A stretch of 36,988 bases of DNA from JBPBQZ01 sp050955105 (GTDB lineage: Bacteria > Pseudomonadota > Gammaproteobacteria > Burkholderiales > Burkholderiaceae): contig JBPBQZ010000038.1 in NCBI GenBank assembly GCA_050955105.1, forward strand, positions 1 through 36,988. The letters run 5' to 3'. Shown here piece after piece: positions 1-7,858 of this stretch (position 1 is the stretch's first letter; each line of letters opens with the position of its first letter). The notes below the pieces were generated by a model. That model made no database searches. It was given only the letters and a program-made list of their open reading frames with translations, and was not told the DNA's origin. The translations under genes were made by a program, and so were the position numbers.

Positions 1-591
1 GGCGTAGCGTGCCGGCGGCAACGGTGAATGACCTGTGGATGTTTCTACGAACAAATGTAAGCCCGCAGGCAGCGGACCGACGAAATCTGTACTCGAAGGC
101 TCGGAAATGGGCCTAACAGAAAGCTGATCGACAAGGCCGAATCGGTAGCCCGGCATCACGTCGCGGCGACGTGTGAACGTAGTCGCGCCAGTGATTTGAG
201 TCCAATCTGGCTGGCTCGACAGCGACACGTCACGCCATTCGACAGGCGTGCCGACGGCGCCGACTAGGCGGCCGTTTTGTAGCTTAACGATTTCGTAGCC
301 GCCGCTGTACCAATTTTCGACGCCACCGTTGCTTGCGGCATCAATGCGCCCGCGGACCAGCAAAAGTCCGCGGCCATTCACGTTCAACCGCAAGTATTTA
401 TAAGCAGGATCGAGGCGCTGAGAGGCCAGCGCCGCATCCGAACCTTGACGATAAAAATTGTATTTGTCGACGATGGCCTGCACCGGAGGCGAGGTGCAGG
501 CCGTTAACAACGGGGTGACTAAGCAGAGTAAACAGGCGAGACTCTTCGCGATCTCCCTCTGCCTGTGCTCAAACGCTACTCGATTCAGCAT
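1..591 (-). CDS. yjbF: YjbF/GfcB-like exopolysaccharide lipoprotein (3' part outside window)
   Basis: An open frame runs from an ATG at 591 to the left edge (197 codons seen, no stop), so the C-terminus is missing. The N-terminus has a long charged leader, a hydrophobic stretch and the lipobox LTAC with Cys32, so an outer-membrane lipoprotein is expected. The body (VDKYNFYRQG, then NGRGLLLVRGR and GGYEIVKLQNGRLV) resembles YjbF/GfcB family proteins, which belong to the yjbEFGH/group 4 capsule operons for exopolysaccharide export. The gene immediately upstream encodes a YjbE-like peptide, as in that operon; the expected yjbG and yjbH would lie beyond the window. The family call is from recognition and operon context, not alignment. 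Confidence 0.72.
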   Translation of the reverse strand, partial: MLNRVAFEHRQREIAKSLACLLCLVTPLLTACTSPPVQAIVDKYNFYRQGSDAALASQRLDPAYKYLRLNVNGRGLLLVRGRIDAASNGGVENWYSGGYEIVKLQNGRLVGAVGTPVEWRDVSLSSQPDWTQITGATTFTRRRDVMPGYRFGLVDQLSVRPISEPSSTDFVGPLPAGLHLFVETSTGHSPLPPARYA

Positions 592-654
592 GGCTACCCG
601 ACTACCAAACAGTCATGACTCCCCCACTCGACTGTCGGGGTACTCAACGACGAT

Positions 655-668
655 ACCCCAGCAGGGGT
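655..668 (-). other. Small intercistronic hairpin between yjbE and yjbF
   Basis: A 5-bp stem ACCCC/GGGGT with a four-base loop lies just after the yjbE stop and before yjbF. No U-run follows, so it is more likely an mRNA-stabilising or partial attenuation hairpin than a full terminator. Role inferred. Confidence 0.3.
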
Positions 669-672
669 GGAA

Positions 673-927
673 TTAGTGCGTGCCCGTGGTGCCGGTCGTG
701 CCTGTGGTACCGGTTGTACCAGTCGTGCCAGTAACGGGATTGCTGTTACCACCGCCGGATAACGTTGCGACCAATATGCCGCCTACGATTGCCGTGCCCG
801 CTACGGCGCCCGCGATCGTGGTAGCAGGAATAACGGAAGCCGGCGGAACGTCCTGCGCTTGCGCTAAAGGCGCGGCGAGCGTACCGGCTACAGCGCCGGC
901 GACGAAAATGGCTTTAAAGGCTTTCAT
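673..927 (-). CDS. yjbE: YjbE/GfcA-like small secreted Thr/Gly-repeat protein
   Basis: A protein of 84 aa from ATG 927, chosen because GGAGG sits four bases upstream; the in-frame TTG at 939 is less likely. It has a Sec signal peptide (MKAFKAIFVAGAVAGTLA, cut after AQA). A hydrophobic Ala/Gly/Ile segment follows, then a tail of six Thr-Gly-Thr units. This is the layout of YjbE/GfcA peptides, which accompany the YjbF lipoprotein in exopolysaccharide operons. Their biochemical role is not well defined. The next gene on the same strand is the yjbF-like lipoprotein 81 bases away. The repeat tail is encoded by 9-base units that can change copy number. Confidence 0.72.
   Translation of the reverse strand: MKAFKAIFVAGAVAGTLAAPLAQAQDVPPASVIPATTIAGAVAGTAIVGGILVATLSGGGNSNPVTGTTGTTGTTGTTGTTGTH
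679..732 (-). repeat. 9-bp coding minisatellite (Thr-Gly-Thr repeats)
   Basis: Six tandem 9-base units encode the Thr-Gly-Thr tail of the yjbE-like protein. Synonymous differences between units (GGTACC versus GGCACG types) show the tract is not newly expanded. Confidence 0.7.
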
Positions 928-963
928 GGGACCTCCCAATGAATGGTCAAATATCGAATTCCC

Positions 964-992
964 ACGCTAGCAAAGCTGGTAGCGCAAGTCAA
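964..992 (-). promoter_or_regulatory. Possible promoter of the yjbE-like operon
   Basis: On the minus strand TTGACT (992-987) is followed after 17 bases by TAGCGT (969-964), about 40 bases before the start codon. The -35 is good and the -10 weak. Prediction by eye only. Confidence 0.3.
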
Positions 993-1210
993 AGCTTTCT
1001 CAAAATCATGTCTAAAATCATACAGCAGCGGACAAGGCAGCACTGTGTCGCCTGTATCTTACACTTCATTTACAGCCACCAAATACAAAGCAGCAATATC
1101 CTAATAATAATTAAGGGCTTACCGTCACTCTGTAAGCCTATCCTATTGTTGTGAAGAGAGCACAACTGCGTGGCAACATTCTGCGACGCGGAAAATGGCA
1201 GCTAGATATA
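993..1210. other. Divergent intergenic region between yjbE and manC
   Basis: The whole gap between the two divergent genes is about 365 bases (928-1292). This central part is AT-richer than its surroundings (notably 1070-1150) and holds no convincing ORF. It probably carries control sites for both exopolysaccharide-related transcription units; no specific operator could be recognised. Confidence 0.4.
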
Positions 1211-1239
1211 TTGGTTTCATAGCTTTCGTTTAATATCAG
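1211..1239 (+). promoter_or_regulatory. manC: Possible manC promoter
   Basis: TTGGTT (1211-1216) and TATCAG (1234-1239) are separated by 17 bases and lie about 55 bases before the preferred ATG at 1293. Spacing is ideal, hexamers are moderate. Confidence 0.33.
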
Positions 1240-1292
1240 CGCATGCCTCAGTGCGCCGGCCATCCGCATCTCTCAAGAAAAATACATTCGCC

Positions 1293-2795
1293 ATGTCTAC
1301 GATAACCACGACTTCGCCCGCCCTCGCTGTGGCGTCAGGCACCGCCGCCATCCAGCCGGTAATCCTCGCGGGCGGCTCCGGCACCCGCCTATGGCCAATT
1401 TCCCGCGAGCACTATCCAAAGCAACTAATCGGCTTGCTGGGCGCGAGTTCCCTACTCCAGTCCACCGCAGTCCGCCTCGACGGCATAACCGGCGCCCGCC
1501 CCCTGGCGCGTGAACTCATCCTCGTCTGCGGCGAAGACCACCGCTTCACCAGTGCCGAACAACTGCGCGTAAGCGGTAAAGCCGCGCAAATCGTCCTGGA
1601 GCCCGTTGCCCGCAACACCGCGCCGGCCCTCACGATTGCAGCGCTCGCCGCGCGCCGCGACGGCGCCGACCCCATCCTGGCCGTGATGCCCGCCGACCAC
1701 TCAGTTGCCGACGAGCAAGCATTCCAGGCCGCACTGCTGCGCGCCGCCGCCTATGCGGAGCAAGGCGCGATCGTCACACTAGGGATCGTCCCCACGCGCG
1801 CTGAAACCGGTTACGGCTACATCAAAGCCGGCGCCGCCGTCACCTCTGTTGCCGGAGCAGCCGGCGGCCACACGCTCGAGCGCTTCGTCGAAAAGCCTCA
1901 CCAAGAGCTCGCCGAGAAATACCTCGCGTCCGGCGAATACTGGTGGAACAGCGGCATCTTCATCGTGCGCGCATCGGTCTGGCTGAAAGCGATTGAAACG
2001 TTTCACCGCGAGATTTATTCCGCCTGCCTGAACGCGTTCGAAGGCGGCAAAGGCGATGGTGACTTCTATCGGCTGGATAAAGAGGCATTCAAAGCCTGCC
2101 CGTCGGATTCGATCGACTACGCGGTGATAGAAAAATTGGGCTCCGATCCGCAGTTCGCCGCGGTCGTCGTGCCGTTGAACGCCGGCTGGTCGGACGTCGG
2201 CGCCTGGGATGCCGTCTGGGACATCCTGCCGAAAGATGCAGATGGCAACGTGGCTCGCGGCCGCGTGATGTTCGAGGGCACCACCTCCAGCTACGCGCAT
2301 TCGGAAGGCCGCCTGGTGGCTTGCGTCGGTGTCGATAACCTGATCATCGTCGAAACGCCAGACGCGGTGCTCGTCGCCGACAAATCGCGCGTGCAGGAAG
2401 TGAAGGCGATCGTCGGCCGCATCAAGGCGGAGCAGGGCAGCGAGGCGCAGAACCACCGCAAAGTCCATCGGCCGTGGGGTTACTACGACTCAATCGATCT
2501 CGGCGAGCGCTTCCAGGTGAAACGCATCGTCGTGCATCCGGGCGCGAAGCTGTCGCTGCAGATGCATCATCACCGCGCCGAGCATTGGATCGTGGTATCG
2601 GGCACCGCGGAAGTGAGCTGTGGCGAGAAAGTGTTCCTGCTAGCGGAAAATCAATCGACCTACATCCCGCTGGGCACGACGCACCGGCTGGCGAATCCGG
2701 GCAAGGTGCCGCTGGAAATGATCGAAGTGCAGTCCGGCAGCTACCTCGGCGAAGACGATATCGTTCGCTTCGAAGATACCTACGGCCGAAAGTAG
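1293..2795 (+). CDS. manC: Bifunctional mannose-1-phosphate guanylyltransferase / mannose-6-phosphate isomerase
   Basis: The enzyme makes GDP-mannose from mannose-1-phosphate and GTP, and its isomerase domain interconverts fructose-6-P and mannose-6-P. It therefore supplies GDP-mannose for exopolysaccharide or LPS in the cytoplasm. The N-terminal nucleotidyltransferase domain has the signature GGSGTRLWP at residues 27-35 followed by SREHYPKQ, plus FVEKP and the WNSGIF segment. The C-terminal cupin domain (about 385-490) has RPWGYYDSID, HPGAKLSLQMHHHR and EHWIVVSG. Length (500 aa) is normal for type II enzymes. An upstream GTG at 1251 would add 14 residues unlike the family, so ATG 1293 is preferred. 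Its last 16 bases overlap the end of the convergent gmm gene. It is divergent from yjbEF-like genes, which fits a polysaccharide role. Confidence 0.97.
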   Translation: MSTITTTSPALAVASGTAAIQPVILAGGSGTRLWPISREHYPKQLIGLLGASSLLQSTAVRLDGITGARPLARELILVCGEDHRFTSAEQLRVSGKAAQIVLEPVARNTAPALTIAALAARRDGADPILAVMPADHSVADEQAFQAALLRAAAYAEQGAIVTLGIVPTRAETGYGYIKAGAAVTSVAGAAGGHTLERFVEKPHQELAEKYLASGEYWWNSGIFIVRASVWLKAIETFHREIYSACLNAFEGGKGDGDFYRLDKEAFKACPSDSIDYAVIEKLGSDPQFAAVVVPLNAGWSDVGAWDAVWDILPKDADGNVARGRVMFEGTTSSYAHSEGRLVACVGVDNLIIVETPDAVLVADKSRVQEVKAIVGRIKAEQGSEAQNHRKVHRPWGYYDSIDLGERFQVKRIVVHPGAKLSLQMHHHRAEHWIVVSGTAEVSCGEKVFLLAENQSTYIPLGTTHRLANPGKVPLEMIEVQSGSYLGEDDIVRFEDTYGRK

Positions 2796-3232
2796 GCTTT
2801 GGTGTTGGCGTCCGCCTGCGGGTGCTCGAGCAATTGCTGCGGTGACATCCAGGCAAAGACGGCGTGTTGGTCGCAAGACGGGAAAGCGTCAGGCAACACA
2901 TCGTTCAGTCGATAAGCCAGCACAACGTAGTGGGTGCCGATGCCGTCGACCTCGGCGAAGTTGTTGTCGTAGAAATGTTCATACACGCCCACGAAGCTGG
3001 CCTCGTTGCGTCCGCACCGGCGGCCGAGTTCCGTCTCGGTGATGCGCCCGAAGGCCGCGTCGAGCCCTTCATTTTTATAGATGCGTCCGCCCGGCACGAA
3101 CCAGCTGCCCTTGGCCGGTTCGTTCACGCGCTTACCCACCAGATAATCGCCGTTGGCGTTTTGTGCGAGCAGGTCGATCGACACGAGCGGCGTGTGCGTG
3201 ACGACGTTCAAAAAATCCTGGCGAGCTAACAT
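2780..3232 (-). CDS. gmm: GDP-mannose mannosyl hydrolase (Nudix)
   Basis: A 150-aa Nudix protein of the Gmm/WcaH/NudD type, which hydrolyses GDP-mannose to GDP and mannose. The segment KGSWFVPGGRIYKNEGLD followed by AAFGRITETELG is the modified Nudix box of this family. It lacks the usual REUxEE core and instead matches the WcaH pattern. N-terminal residues (VVTHTPLVSIDLL) and HYVVLAYRL also fit. It faces manC and overlaps it by 16 bases at the 3' ends. One gene makes GDP-mannose and the other breaks it down, so the pair may tune the pool. The CDF gene lies 63 bases upstream on the same strand. Confidence 0.92.
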   Translation of the reverse strand: MLARQDFLNVVTHTPLVSIDLLAQNANGDYLVGKRVNEPAKGSWFVPGGRIYKNEGLDAAFGRITETELGRRCGRNEASFVGVYEHFYDNNFAEVDGIGTHYVVLAYRLNDVLPDAFPSCDQHAVFAWMSPQQLLEHPQADANTKAYFRP

Positions 3233-3295
3233 GATTGCGGGGCGGAACGAGCATGGACCAACCGTCGGCGACGGCGCTTCCGCAAGATGATAGAG

Positions 3296-4483
3296 CTAAA
3301 CCGCGGACTTCAATAAACGTAGTTGCCGAACGCCGAGCGTGCGCGCCATCGCCGGCAAGTCGGTGACGCCAGATAGTTCAGGCACCGCATTGCCCCGCTC
3401 GTTTTCGTCCCACGCCCGTCCACGGCGCATGCCCGTCGATTCGACCGTTCGAGTAGGCGCGACGACGACGTCCAGCTCTAGTCCGCGACTCAGGTAATGG
3501 GCGTTGATCGATTCCACCTCAAGCCCCACCTTGGCGAATTCGCTGCGCACTTGTGTCAGCAACTCCTGCCGCGAGGGTAGGCCCGCGGGCGCCGGCGTCG
3601 CCTCATCATTCTCGGGATCCACATGAATCAACGCATCGAGCACGCGCACGTCTTCGCATAACCGTCGCCGCACTGTCTCGGCAATGTAATGCCCTTCCGA
3701 AACGCTGATGACCGGATCGACCAGAATATGCGCGTCTACCAGCGCCATATCGCCCATCTTGCGCGTGCGCAGTTCATGCACATCGCGCACACCGGGTGTG
3801 GCCTGGATGATTTCACGCATCTCACGCGCGGCAGCGGTATCGAGCGCGCGGTCGGACAAATCTTGCACGGCGTTCCACGCGAACACCCAGCCCATGCGCG
3901 CGATCATCACGCCGACCACGGCCGCGGCAATCGGATCGAGTATCTTGAAACCGAGCAGGCTGCCGGCGATGCCTATAGACACCACCAATGAAGAGGCCGC
4001 GTCAGACCTCGCATGCCAGGCGTTGGCGATCAACAGTGAAGAGCGCACGCGCTCGGCGGTGCGCAGCATATGACGAAACAACACTTCTTTAGCAACGATC
4101 GCAATCAGCGCGACGATCAGTGCAGCGACGTGTACAGGGGGCGCTTCGCCAATGTGCGCCAGGCGCTCGGCGGCACGCACCAACGCGCCGATGCCCACAC
4201 TGAGCAGCAGGGCACCGAGGAAAAACGAGGCGACTGTTTCGTAGCGGCTGTGGCCGTAGTTATGGTCGGCATCGGGCCGCATCGCCGCGCGATGGCTGGC
4301 CGTCAGCACCACGCCATCGGCCAATAGATCGGATGCAGCATGCGCGCCGTCGACAATCAGCGCCTGCGACTGCGCAAGCACGCCGACGCCGATCTGCAAA
4401 ATCATCAGCGCGATATTGACGGCAATGCTGGAGCGCGTTGTGAGAGTGGCGGCTGCTTGGCGGTCGGCGGTGGGAACGAGCAT
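3296..4483 (-). CDS. CDF family divalent cation exporter
   Basis: A cation diffusion facilitator of 395 aa from ATG 4483; a GTG at 4546 would add 21 residues and is not supported by a ribosome site. The N-terminal half has about six membrane helices. It carries both metal-site motifs: HAASD in helix 2 (preceded by VDG and followed by the DHNYGHSRYE loop) and HARSD in helix 5. These are typical of proton-driven Zn/Fe/Mn exporters such as FieF. The C-terminal half is the cytoplasmic dimerisation domain with HILVDP and HVDPE. It is followed by a 100-residue extra tail (SRQELLTQVRSEF onward) that looks like a second copy of a ferredoxin-like domain. The metal cannot be told from sequence alone. 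Confidence 0.92.
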   Translation of the reverse strand: MLVPTADRQAAATLTTRSSIAVNIALMILQIGVGVLAQSQALIVDGAHAASDLLADGVVLTASHRAAMRPDADHNYGHSRYETVASFFLGALLLSVGIGALVRAAERLAHIGEAPPVHVAALIVALIAIVAKEVLFRHMLRTAERVRSSLLIANAWHARSDAASSLVVSIGIAGSLLGFKILDPIAAAVVGVMIARMGWVFAWNAVQDLSDRALDTAAAREMREIIQATPGVRDVHELRTRKMGDMALVDAHILVDPVISVSEGHYIAETVRRRLCEDVRVLDALIHVDPENDEATPAPAGLPSRQELLTQVRSEFAKVGLEVESINAHYLSRGLELDVVVAPTRTVESTGMRRGRAWDENERGNAVPELSGVTDLPAMARTLGVRQLRLLKSAV

Positions 4484-4592
4484 GGCATTACATCGACAAT
4501 AGCGGGAAGCGATTTCGTGATTGTAATGCGATGCCCGTTGAAACACGTGTCAAATAAATGAATTTCTACAATAAAAACAGCGGCTTACGAAT

Positions 4593-4604
4593 GAAACCGG
4601 TTTC
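4593..4604. promoter_or_regulatory. 12-bp perfect palindrome
   Basis: GAAACCGGTTTC lies between the end of the H-NS-like gene and the CDF gene. It could be an operator for the CDF gene or part of a transcription end signal. No family-specific site was recognised. Confidence 0.25.
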
Positions 4605-4627
4605 TATTCTCGTTTCGGATCGGGTGA

Positions 4628-4930
4628 TTATTTGTTAATCAGAAAGCGTTCGCGGCTTTCCACGCCAGCAATCCACTTCGGCGGCTTGCCGCGGCCCGAC
4701 CAGGTTTCTTCGGTATTCGGATTCCGATATTTCGGCGCTACACGACCGCGTGCACGTGGTTTCGCCGTTTTGCTGGTGCGGCCCCCGCCGAGATCAGCCA
4801 AGGTGATACCGAAATCGGCCATTTTCTGGCGAATGTCTTCCAATACCACTGCAAATTCCCGATCTTTCGCTTCAGCGATTTTCCGCTCAAGCTTTTCCCG
4901 TTGCGCAAGCAGTTCTTTATATGAGTCCAT
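4628..4930 (-). CDS. hns: H-NS-like nucleoid-associated protein
   Basis: A 100-aa DNA-binding protein. Residues 1-45 form the coiled-coil oligomerisation region (YKELLAQREKLERKIAEAK). A basic linker follows (GGGRTSKTAKPRARGR). The C-terminal AT-hook-like domain has YRNPNTEETWSGRGKPPKW, matching the H-NS consensus TWxGxGRxPxW. This is the short form found in Burkholderiaceae (BpH3/Bv3F type). It silences AT-rich, often horizontally acquired DNA. Start ATG 4930 has AAGGA about nine bases upstream. It lies about 4 kb from the T3SS island, a common target of such silencers; that link is inference. Confidence 0.93.
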   Translation of the reverse strand: MDSYKELLAQREKLERKIAEAKDREFAVVLEDIRQKMADFGITLADLGGGRTSKTAKPRARGRVAPKYRNPNTEETWSGRGKPPKWIAGVESRERFLINK

Positions 4931-5419
4931 GCATCTATTCCTTGACGGTTACATTCAGCCCAATTACTCCGCGCCGAGCCTGTTCTGCCGCTTCAAAGCG
5001 CCGGCAGATAATACCCCAGTTTTAGTGGAACACTTGATTTCGGAGTTTCTCCGAAAATATGCAGCGATTATCGGAGTCACCGCACATGCACCGCGGTGGC
5101 TAAGGAAAGCGCCCAACGGCACTGGCCAATGTGCCCACATAGTTGAAACGATATTTAATAAATCGAGGAACGATGCCGCCTGAAGTTGTGGCGACTATGA
5201 AGCGTCAACGAAAGCTGACGAGGCCTGACAAGGGTAATCCATAGCTATTCAGTTTGAGAATTTATGCTCGGCCAATACCGCATCTCAATAATAATCAGCG
5301 TGTAGCTTATCTTGATTTAAAGCTGTGACCGATGCCTTGAATGAATAATGCACAGTGACTTATCCAAGAAATGGGAAATCACTTAGTCAGAGACGGGACG
5401 ATGACTTATCGCGCGCCAT
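4931..5419. other. 489-bp intergenic region upstream of the H-NS-like gene
   Basis: No convincing gene was found. The part nearest the H-NS start has a TATTAT box on the minus strand near 5008-5013 without a good -35. The middle (5140-5360) is AT-rich with runs such as AATAATAATCAG, the kind of DNA H-NS proteins bind, so autoregulation is possible. The far end is downstream of the convergent-side HugZ-like gene's stop. Short ORFs here have no recognisable content. Confidence 0.4.
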
Positions 5420-6163
5420 TTAAGTCAACGCTTCCCGCGCGAGCTCGTCCACGCATTCCCTCAGGGCGAGTCGCAATGTCTCGAAGTCCAGCACGTGATG
5501 AATCGCGTCCGCGTCCGCTTCACTGGCTGATGCCGCCTGCTGCTCAGCGTCACTCAGCGGCGGATCGTTGAACGCATGCCTGCGTCGTTGCCCCGCGCGC
5601 ACCAGGTCCACACCGTGACGATCGATGCCCAACAGGCGCACCGATGCTGGCAACGGGCCGCCGAATTCATCGAGCAGCGCCACTTCCTCGTCGTCGGCCA
5701 GCGGCGGTGTGAGATCGAGTGTGCTGCCGTCCAGCCAGCCCATCGCGCCGAAGCCGCCGATATAACGCAGGCGCAGCGGCGTCATCGAAAAGAACGAGAA
5801 ATCACCTAGCGCCAGGTAACGCTCCGCGTCCGGGTGGTAGCGCAGATAGCGGCGCGCGATACCGCCCGCATCGGGCGTGTCGGCCACCGGGTGGCAGTCG
5901 CCCAGCAAGGTCAGCCGCGGCCCCTCGATAACCTGGCCGTCGGGCGCGTCGAATACCAGGAAACCCGCACGCGCATCAGCTTGCAGATTGCGCGTGTGTT
6001 CGGCGAGGCGGCTGATCAGGATGGCGGGACGATGCCGGTTATCGGTGACAAACGGCAATACGGTGGGATACGGGTAGCCACCGGTTTGGCGCGCGTGACT
6101 GGCAAGCGTGCCAAACGAACATTGGTGCAACAGATTAATCAGGGCGTTCGCAGGGATGTGCAT
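5420..6163 (-). CDS. HugZ-like pyridoxamine-5'-phosphate-oxidase-family split-barrel protein
   Basis: A 247-aa soluble protein. The N-terminal flavin-binding split barrel has LLHQCSFGTLASHA, then YPYPTVLPFVTD, ILISRLAEHTRNL and AGFLVFD; the LAEHTRNL block is typical of the HugZ/PPOX-like family. Middle residues RYHPDAERYLALGDFSFF and IGGFGAMGWL are also family hallmarks. The C-terminal part resembles the small DUF2470-type domain (GIDRHGVDLV), with an extra Ala/Glu-rich tail. Related proteins bind FMN or heme, some being heme oxygenases, but the actual substrate here is unknown. ATG 6163 has GGAG six bases upstream. The gene stands alone and is divergent from the DUF883 gene. Confidence 0.8.
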   Translation of the reverse strand: MHIPANALINLLHQCSFGTLASHARQTGGYPYPTVLPFVTDNRHRPAILISRLAEHTRNLQADARAGFLVFDAPDGQVIEGPRLTLLGDCHPVADTPDAGGIARRYLRYHPDAERYLALGDFSFFSMTPLRLRYIGGFGAMGWLDGSTLDLTPPLADDEEVALLDEFGGPLPASVRLLGIDRHGVDLVRAGQRRRHAFNDPPLSDAEQQAASASEADADAIHHVLDFETLRLALRECVDELAREALT

Positions 6164-6617
6164 CGCATCTCCGTCATCACGGGCGGTGTTGGGCGGCCAG
6201 GGCGCGCGCGGCCAGTCGGTCGATCATGTCGGCTTGATAATAATGGCGCATTTATTCTTGAGTCTAGTTGGACGCCGCTTCCATACGGCGGCTGTTGAAT
6301 CACCCAAGTCGAATTTACCCTCGATCGGTCGGATTTACGTCTCGCCCCCGCCGGCCGAGCGCTGTACCCCCATCGGGACGGGATTTTTGGCGTCCCGAAG
6401 AGGCGCTGAGCCGATGTAGCTCGGCGCAAGCGGTGCCCACGATGCAAGGCTCGGCGCGGTTAAGGCGCTTGGCGACAAGTAAGGACCGAGCAGGCATGAC
6501 ACGACCTGGCATGCCTTCTGCTGAATTGCCTGACCCGCACGGTCTTTCCCTGCGTTCTACCGTCGGCAATCAGGGGATTGAATCCCTTCCGCTTATCTTG
6601 GCATCGAGGAGAACATC
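6164..6617. other. 454-bp divergent intergenic region
   Basis: No supported gene. It contains an inverted repeat CGGGACG/CGTCCCG (6374-6397, 10-base loop) and a near-palindrome GGGATT-G-AATCCC (6574-6586) about 30 bases before the DUF883 start, which may be an operator. ORFs here are GC-driven and lack ribosome sites or family features. Confidence 0.4.
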
Positions 6618-6992
6618 ATGGGTACCTTTGAAAACGTTGGAGAACGCCTGGACGACGCCACGGACGATACGGCACGCGCCGGTCGCCGCATCGCGCGCCG
6701 CACGCGCAATGCGTCCGATGGCATTTCGTCGGATCTGCGCACGCTGCTGCGCGACCTGGACGATTCGTTGAGCGATGGTTCGGACACCGATGTCGCGGCC
6801 TTGCGCGAGCGGGTGCGCGCGCGCCTCGCCGATGCCCAAGACCTGTTCGACGACACCCAGCAAAGCATCAAGGAACGGCTCGACGAAGCCATTGCAACAA
6901 CCGATGACTATGTCCGTAACCGCCCGTGGGAAACCGTCGGCGCGGTCGCCGGCATCGCGTTTTTGTTCGGCATTATCATCGGCCGCAGTTGA
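6618..6992 (+). CDS. DUF883 (ElaB/YqjD-like) membrane-anchored protein
   Basis: A 124-aa protein with a strong ribosome site (GAGGAG seven bases before ATG). Residues 1-95 are charged amphipathic helix with apolipoprotein-like repeats (LRTLLRDLDDSL, LRERVRARLADAQ, IKERLDEAIATTDDYV). The end is the DUF883 signature RPWETVGAVAG followed by the single membrane helix IAFLFGIIIGRS. Relatives ElaB and YqjD in Escherichia coli are inner-membrane proteins that bind ribosomes in stationary phase; that function is not shown here. It is a single-gene unit ended by the terminator at 7001-7027. Confidence 0.92.
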   Translation: MGTFENVGERLDDATDDTARAGRRIARRTRNASDGISSDLRTLLRDLDDSLSDGSDTDVAALRERVRARLADAQDLFDDTQQSIKERLDEAIATTDDYVRNRPWETVGAVAGIAFLFGIIIGRS

Positions 6993-7000
6993 TTTGTTGG

Positions 7001-7027
7001 GGAGGGCTCAATTTTGTTGAGCCCTCC
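7001..7027 (+). terminator. Terminator after the DUF883 gene
   Basis: A perfect 11-bp stem GGAGGGCTCAA/TTGAGCCCTCC with loop TTTTG starts eight bases after the DUF883 stop. The U-run is weak, but stem strength and position fit a terminator. Confidence 0.85.
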
Positions 7028-7317
7028 TGTCCAATTTAGTTTAGATTTCGTCTCACCCGACTGAAAAACCGAGGCGCTTCGATGAAGCGTCCGGCAACCT
7101 ATGGGCGTCGCACTGCAAAATGCGCGGGCATAGCAAGCCGGCCGGTCGGGTGGGCGGCTTGTCGTCGAGCCGTCAACACACGGTGCAGTAAAAGCCGTGG
7201 TTATAAAAATAAGTAGGTCTGGCCATGCCTGCGAAAGTGGTGTCACGAGAAATGGAGGTCTCGTACGCGTCACTGTTTGAACTCGTTTTTAACTAAAGCA
7301 AAGGGTTAGGGTGCCAA
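7028..7317. other. Intergenic region upstream of the Rrf2 regulator
   Basis: About 290 bases without a supported gene. It includes a short hairpin GCGCTTC/GAAGCGT around 7075-7090 and an AT-rich stretch (7265-7305) just before the regulator. It probably holds that gene's promoter and any self-operator; no clear NsrR-type dyad was seen. Confidence 0.35.
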
Positions 7318-7773
7318 ATGCAGATCTCTCTAGCGTCGGACTTTTCTTTTCGCGTGTTGTTGTACCTGTCTTCGTGTCCCGAGGAGGACAACATCACGAT
7401 CGCCGAAGTTGCATTGCAACTCGGTGTTTCGCGACCCTATTTAATGAAGGTGGTGGCAAGACTCAGCAAACTGGGCTGGGTGGATTCGGTGCGCGGTCGC
7501 CATGGCGGCATCCGGATAGCCTCTAAAGCTGCCGAACTGAAGATCGGCGCCATCATGCGCAGGCTCGAGAACAGCGGCCCGTTAATCGACTGCAAAGCGC
7601 TGAATTGCGTACTCGCCGATCGGTGCACCTATTTCCGCGTGCTCGAAGAAGCGCGGCGCGCCTTCTTTTCGTCGCTCGACGGTTACCGGCTGCAAGACCT
7701 GGCGACGCCGCCTACTTCACGGCTGCTCTACCGCTTGCACCGCCAAGCCGTTCAAATGTCAGTAACCCAGTAA
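7318..7773 (+). CDS. nsrR: Rrf2-family, NsrR-like iron-sulfur transcription regulator
   Basis: A 151-aa Rrf2 protein. The winged helix-turn-helix (about residues 25-65) has ITIAEVALQLGVSRPYLMKVV followed by GRHGGIRIA. Three cysteines, Cys92, Cys97 and Cys103, have the spacing C-x4-C-x5-C seen in NsrR, which holds an Fe-S cluster that senses nitric oxide. The N-terminal SDFSFRVLLYL also matches NsrR. The preceding sequence AAGCAAAGGGTTAGGGTGCCAA gives AGGG 7 bases before ATG 7318; a start at 7311 in another frame is not credible. It lies 85 bases before a dienelactone hydrolase gene on the same strand. Targets (usually hmp-like NO detoxification genes) are not in the window. Confidence 0.86.
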   Translation: MQISLASDFSFRVLLYLSSCPEEDNITIAEVALQLGVSRPYLMKVVARLSKLGWVDSVRGRHGGIRIASKAAELKIGAIMRRLENSGPLIDCKALNCVLADRCTYFRVLEEARRAFFSSLDGYRLQDLATPPTSRLLYRLHRQAVQMSVTQ

Positions 7774-7858
7774 TCAAGCTGTAACGCGCGTTCGGGACGG
7801 CAACACACGACGCTGGCATTCTCAGTAGAATCTCTGTTCTCAAAACGAGGAGAACGGC

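Noticed and set aside
6268..6771. 167-aa plus-strand ORF upstream of and overlapping the DUF883 gene
   Set aside because: No ribosome site, Arg/Ser/Pro-rich random-like composition, and it overlaps the well-supported DUF883 gene in another frame.
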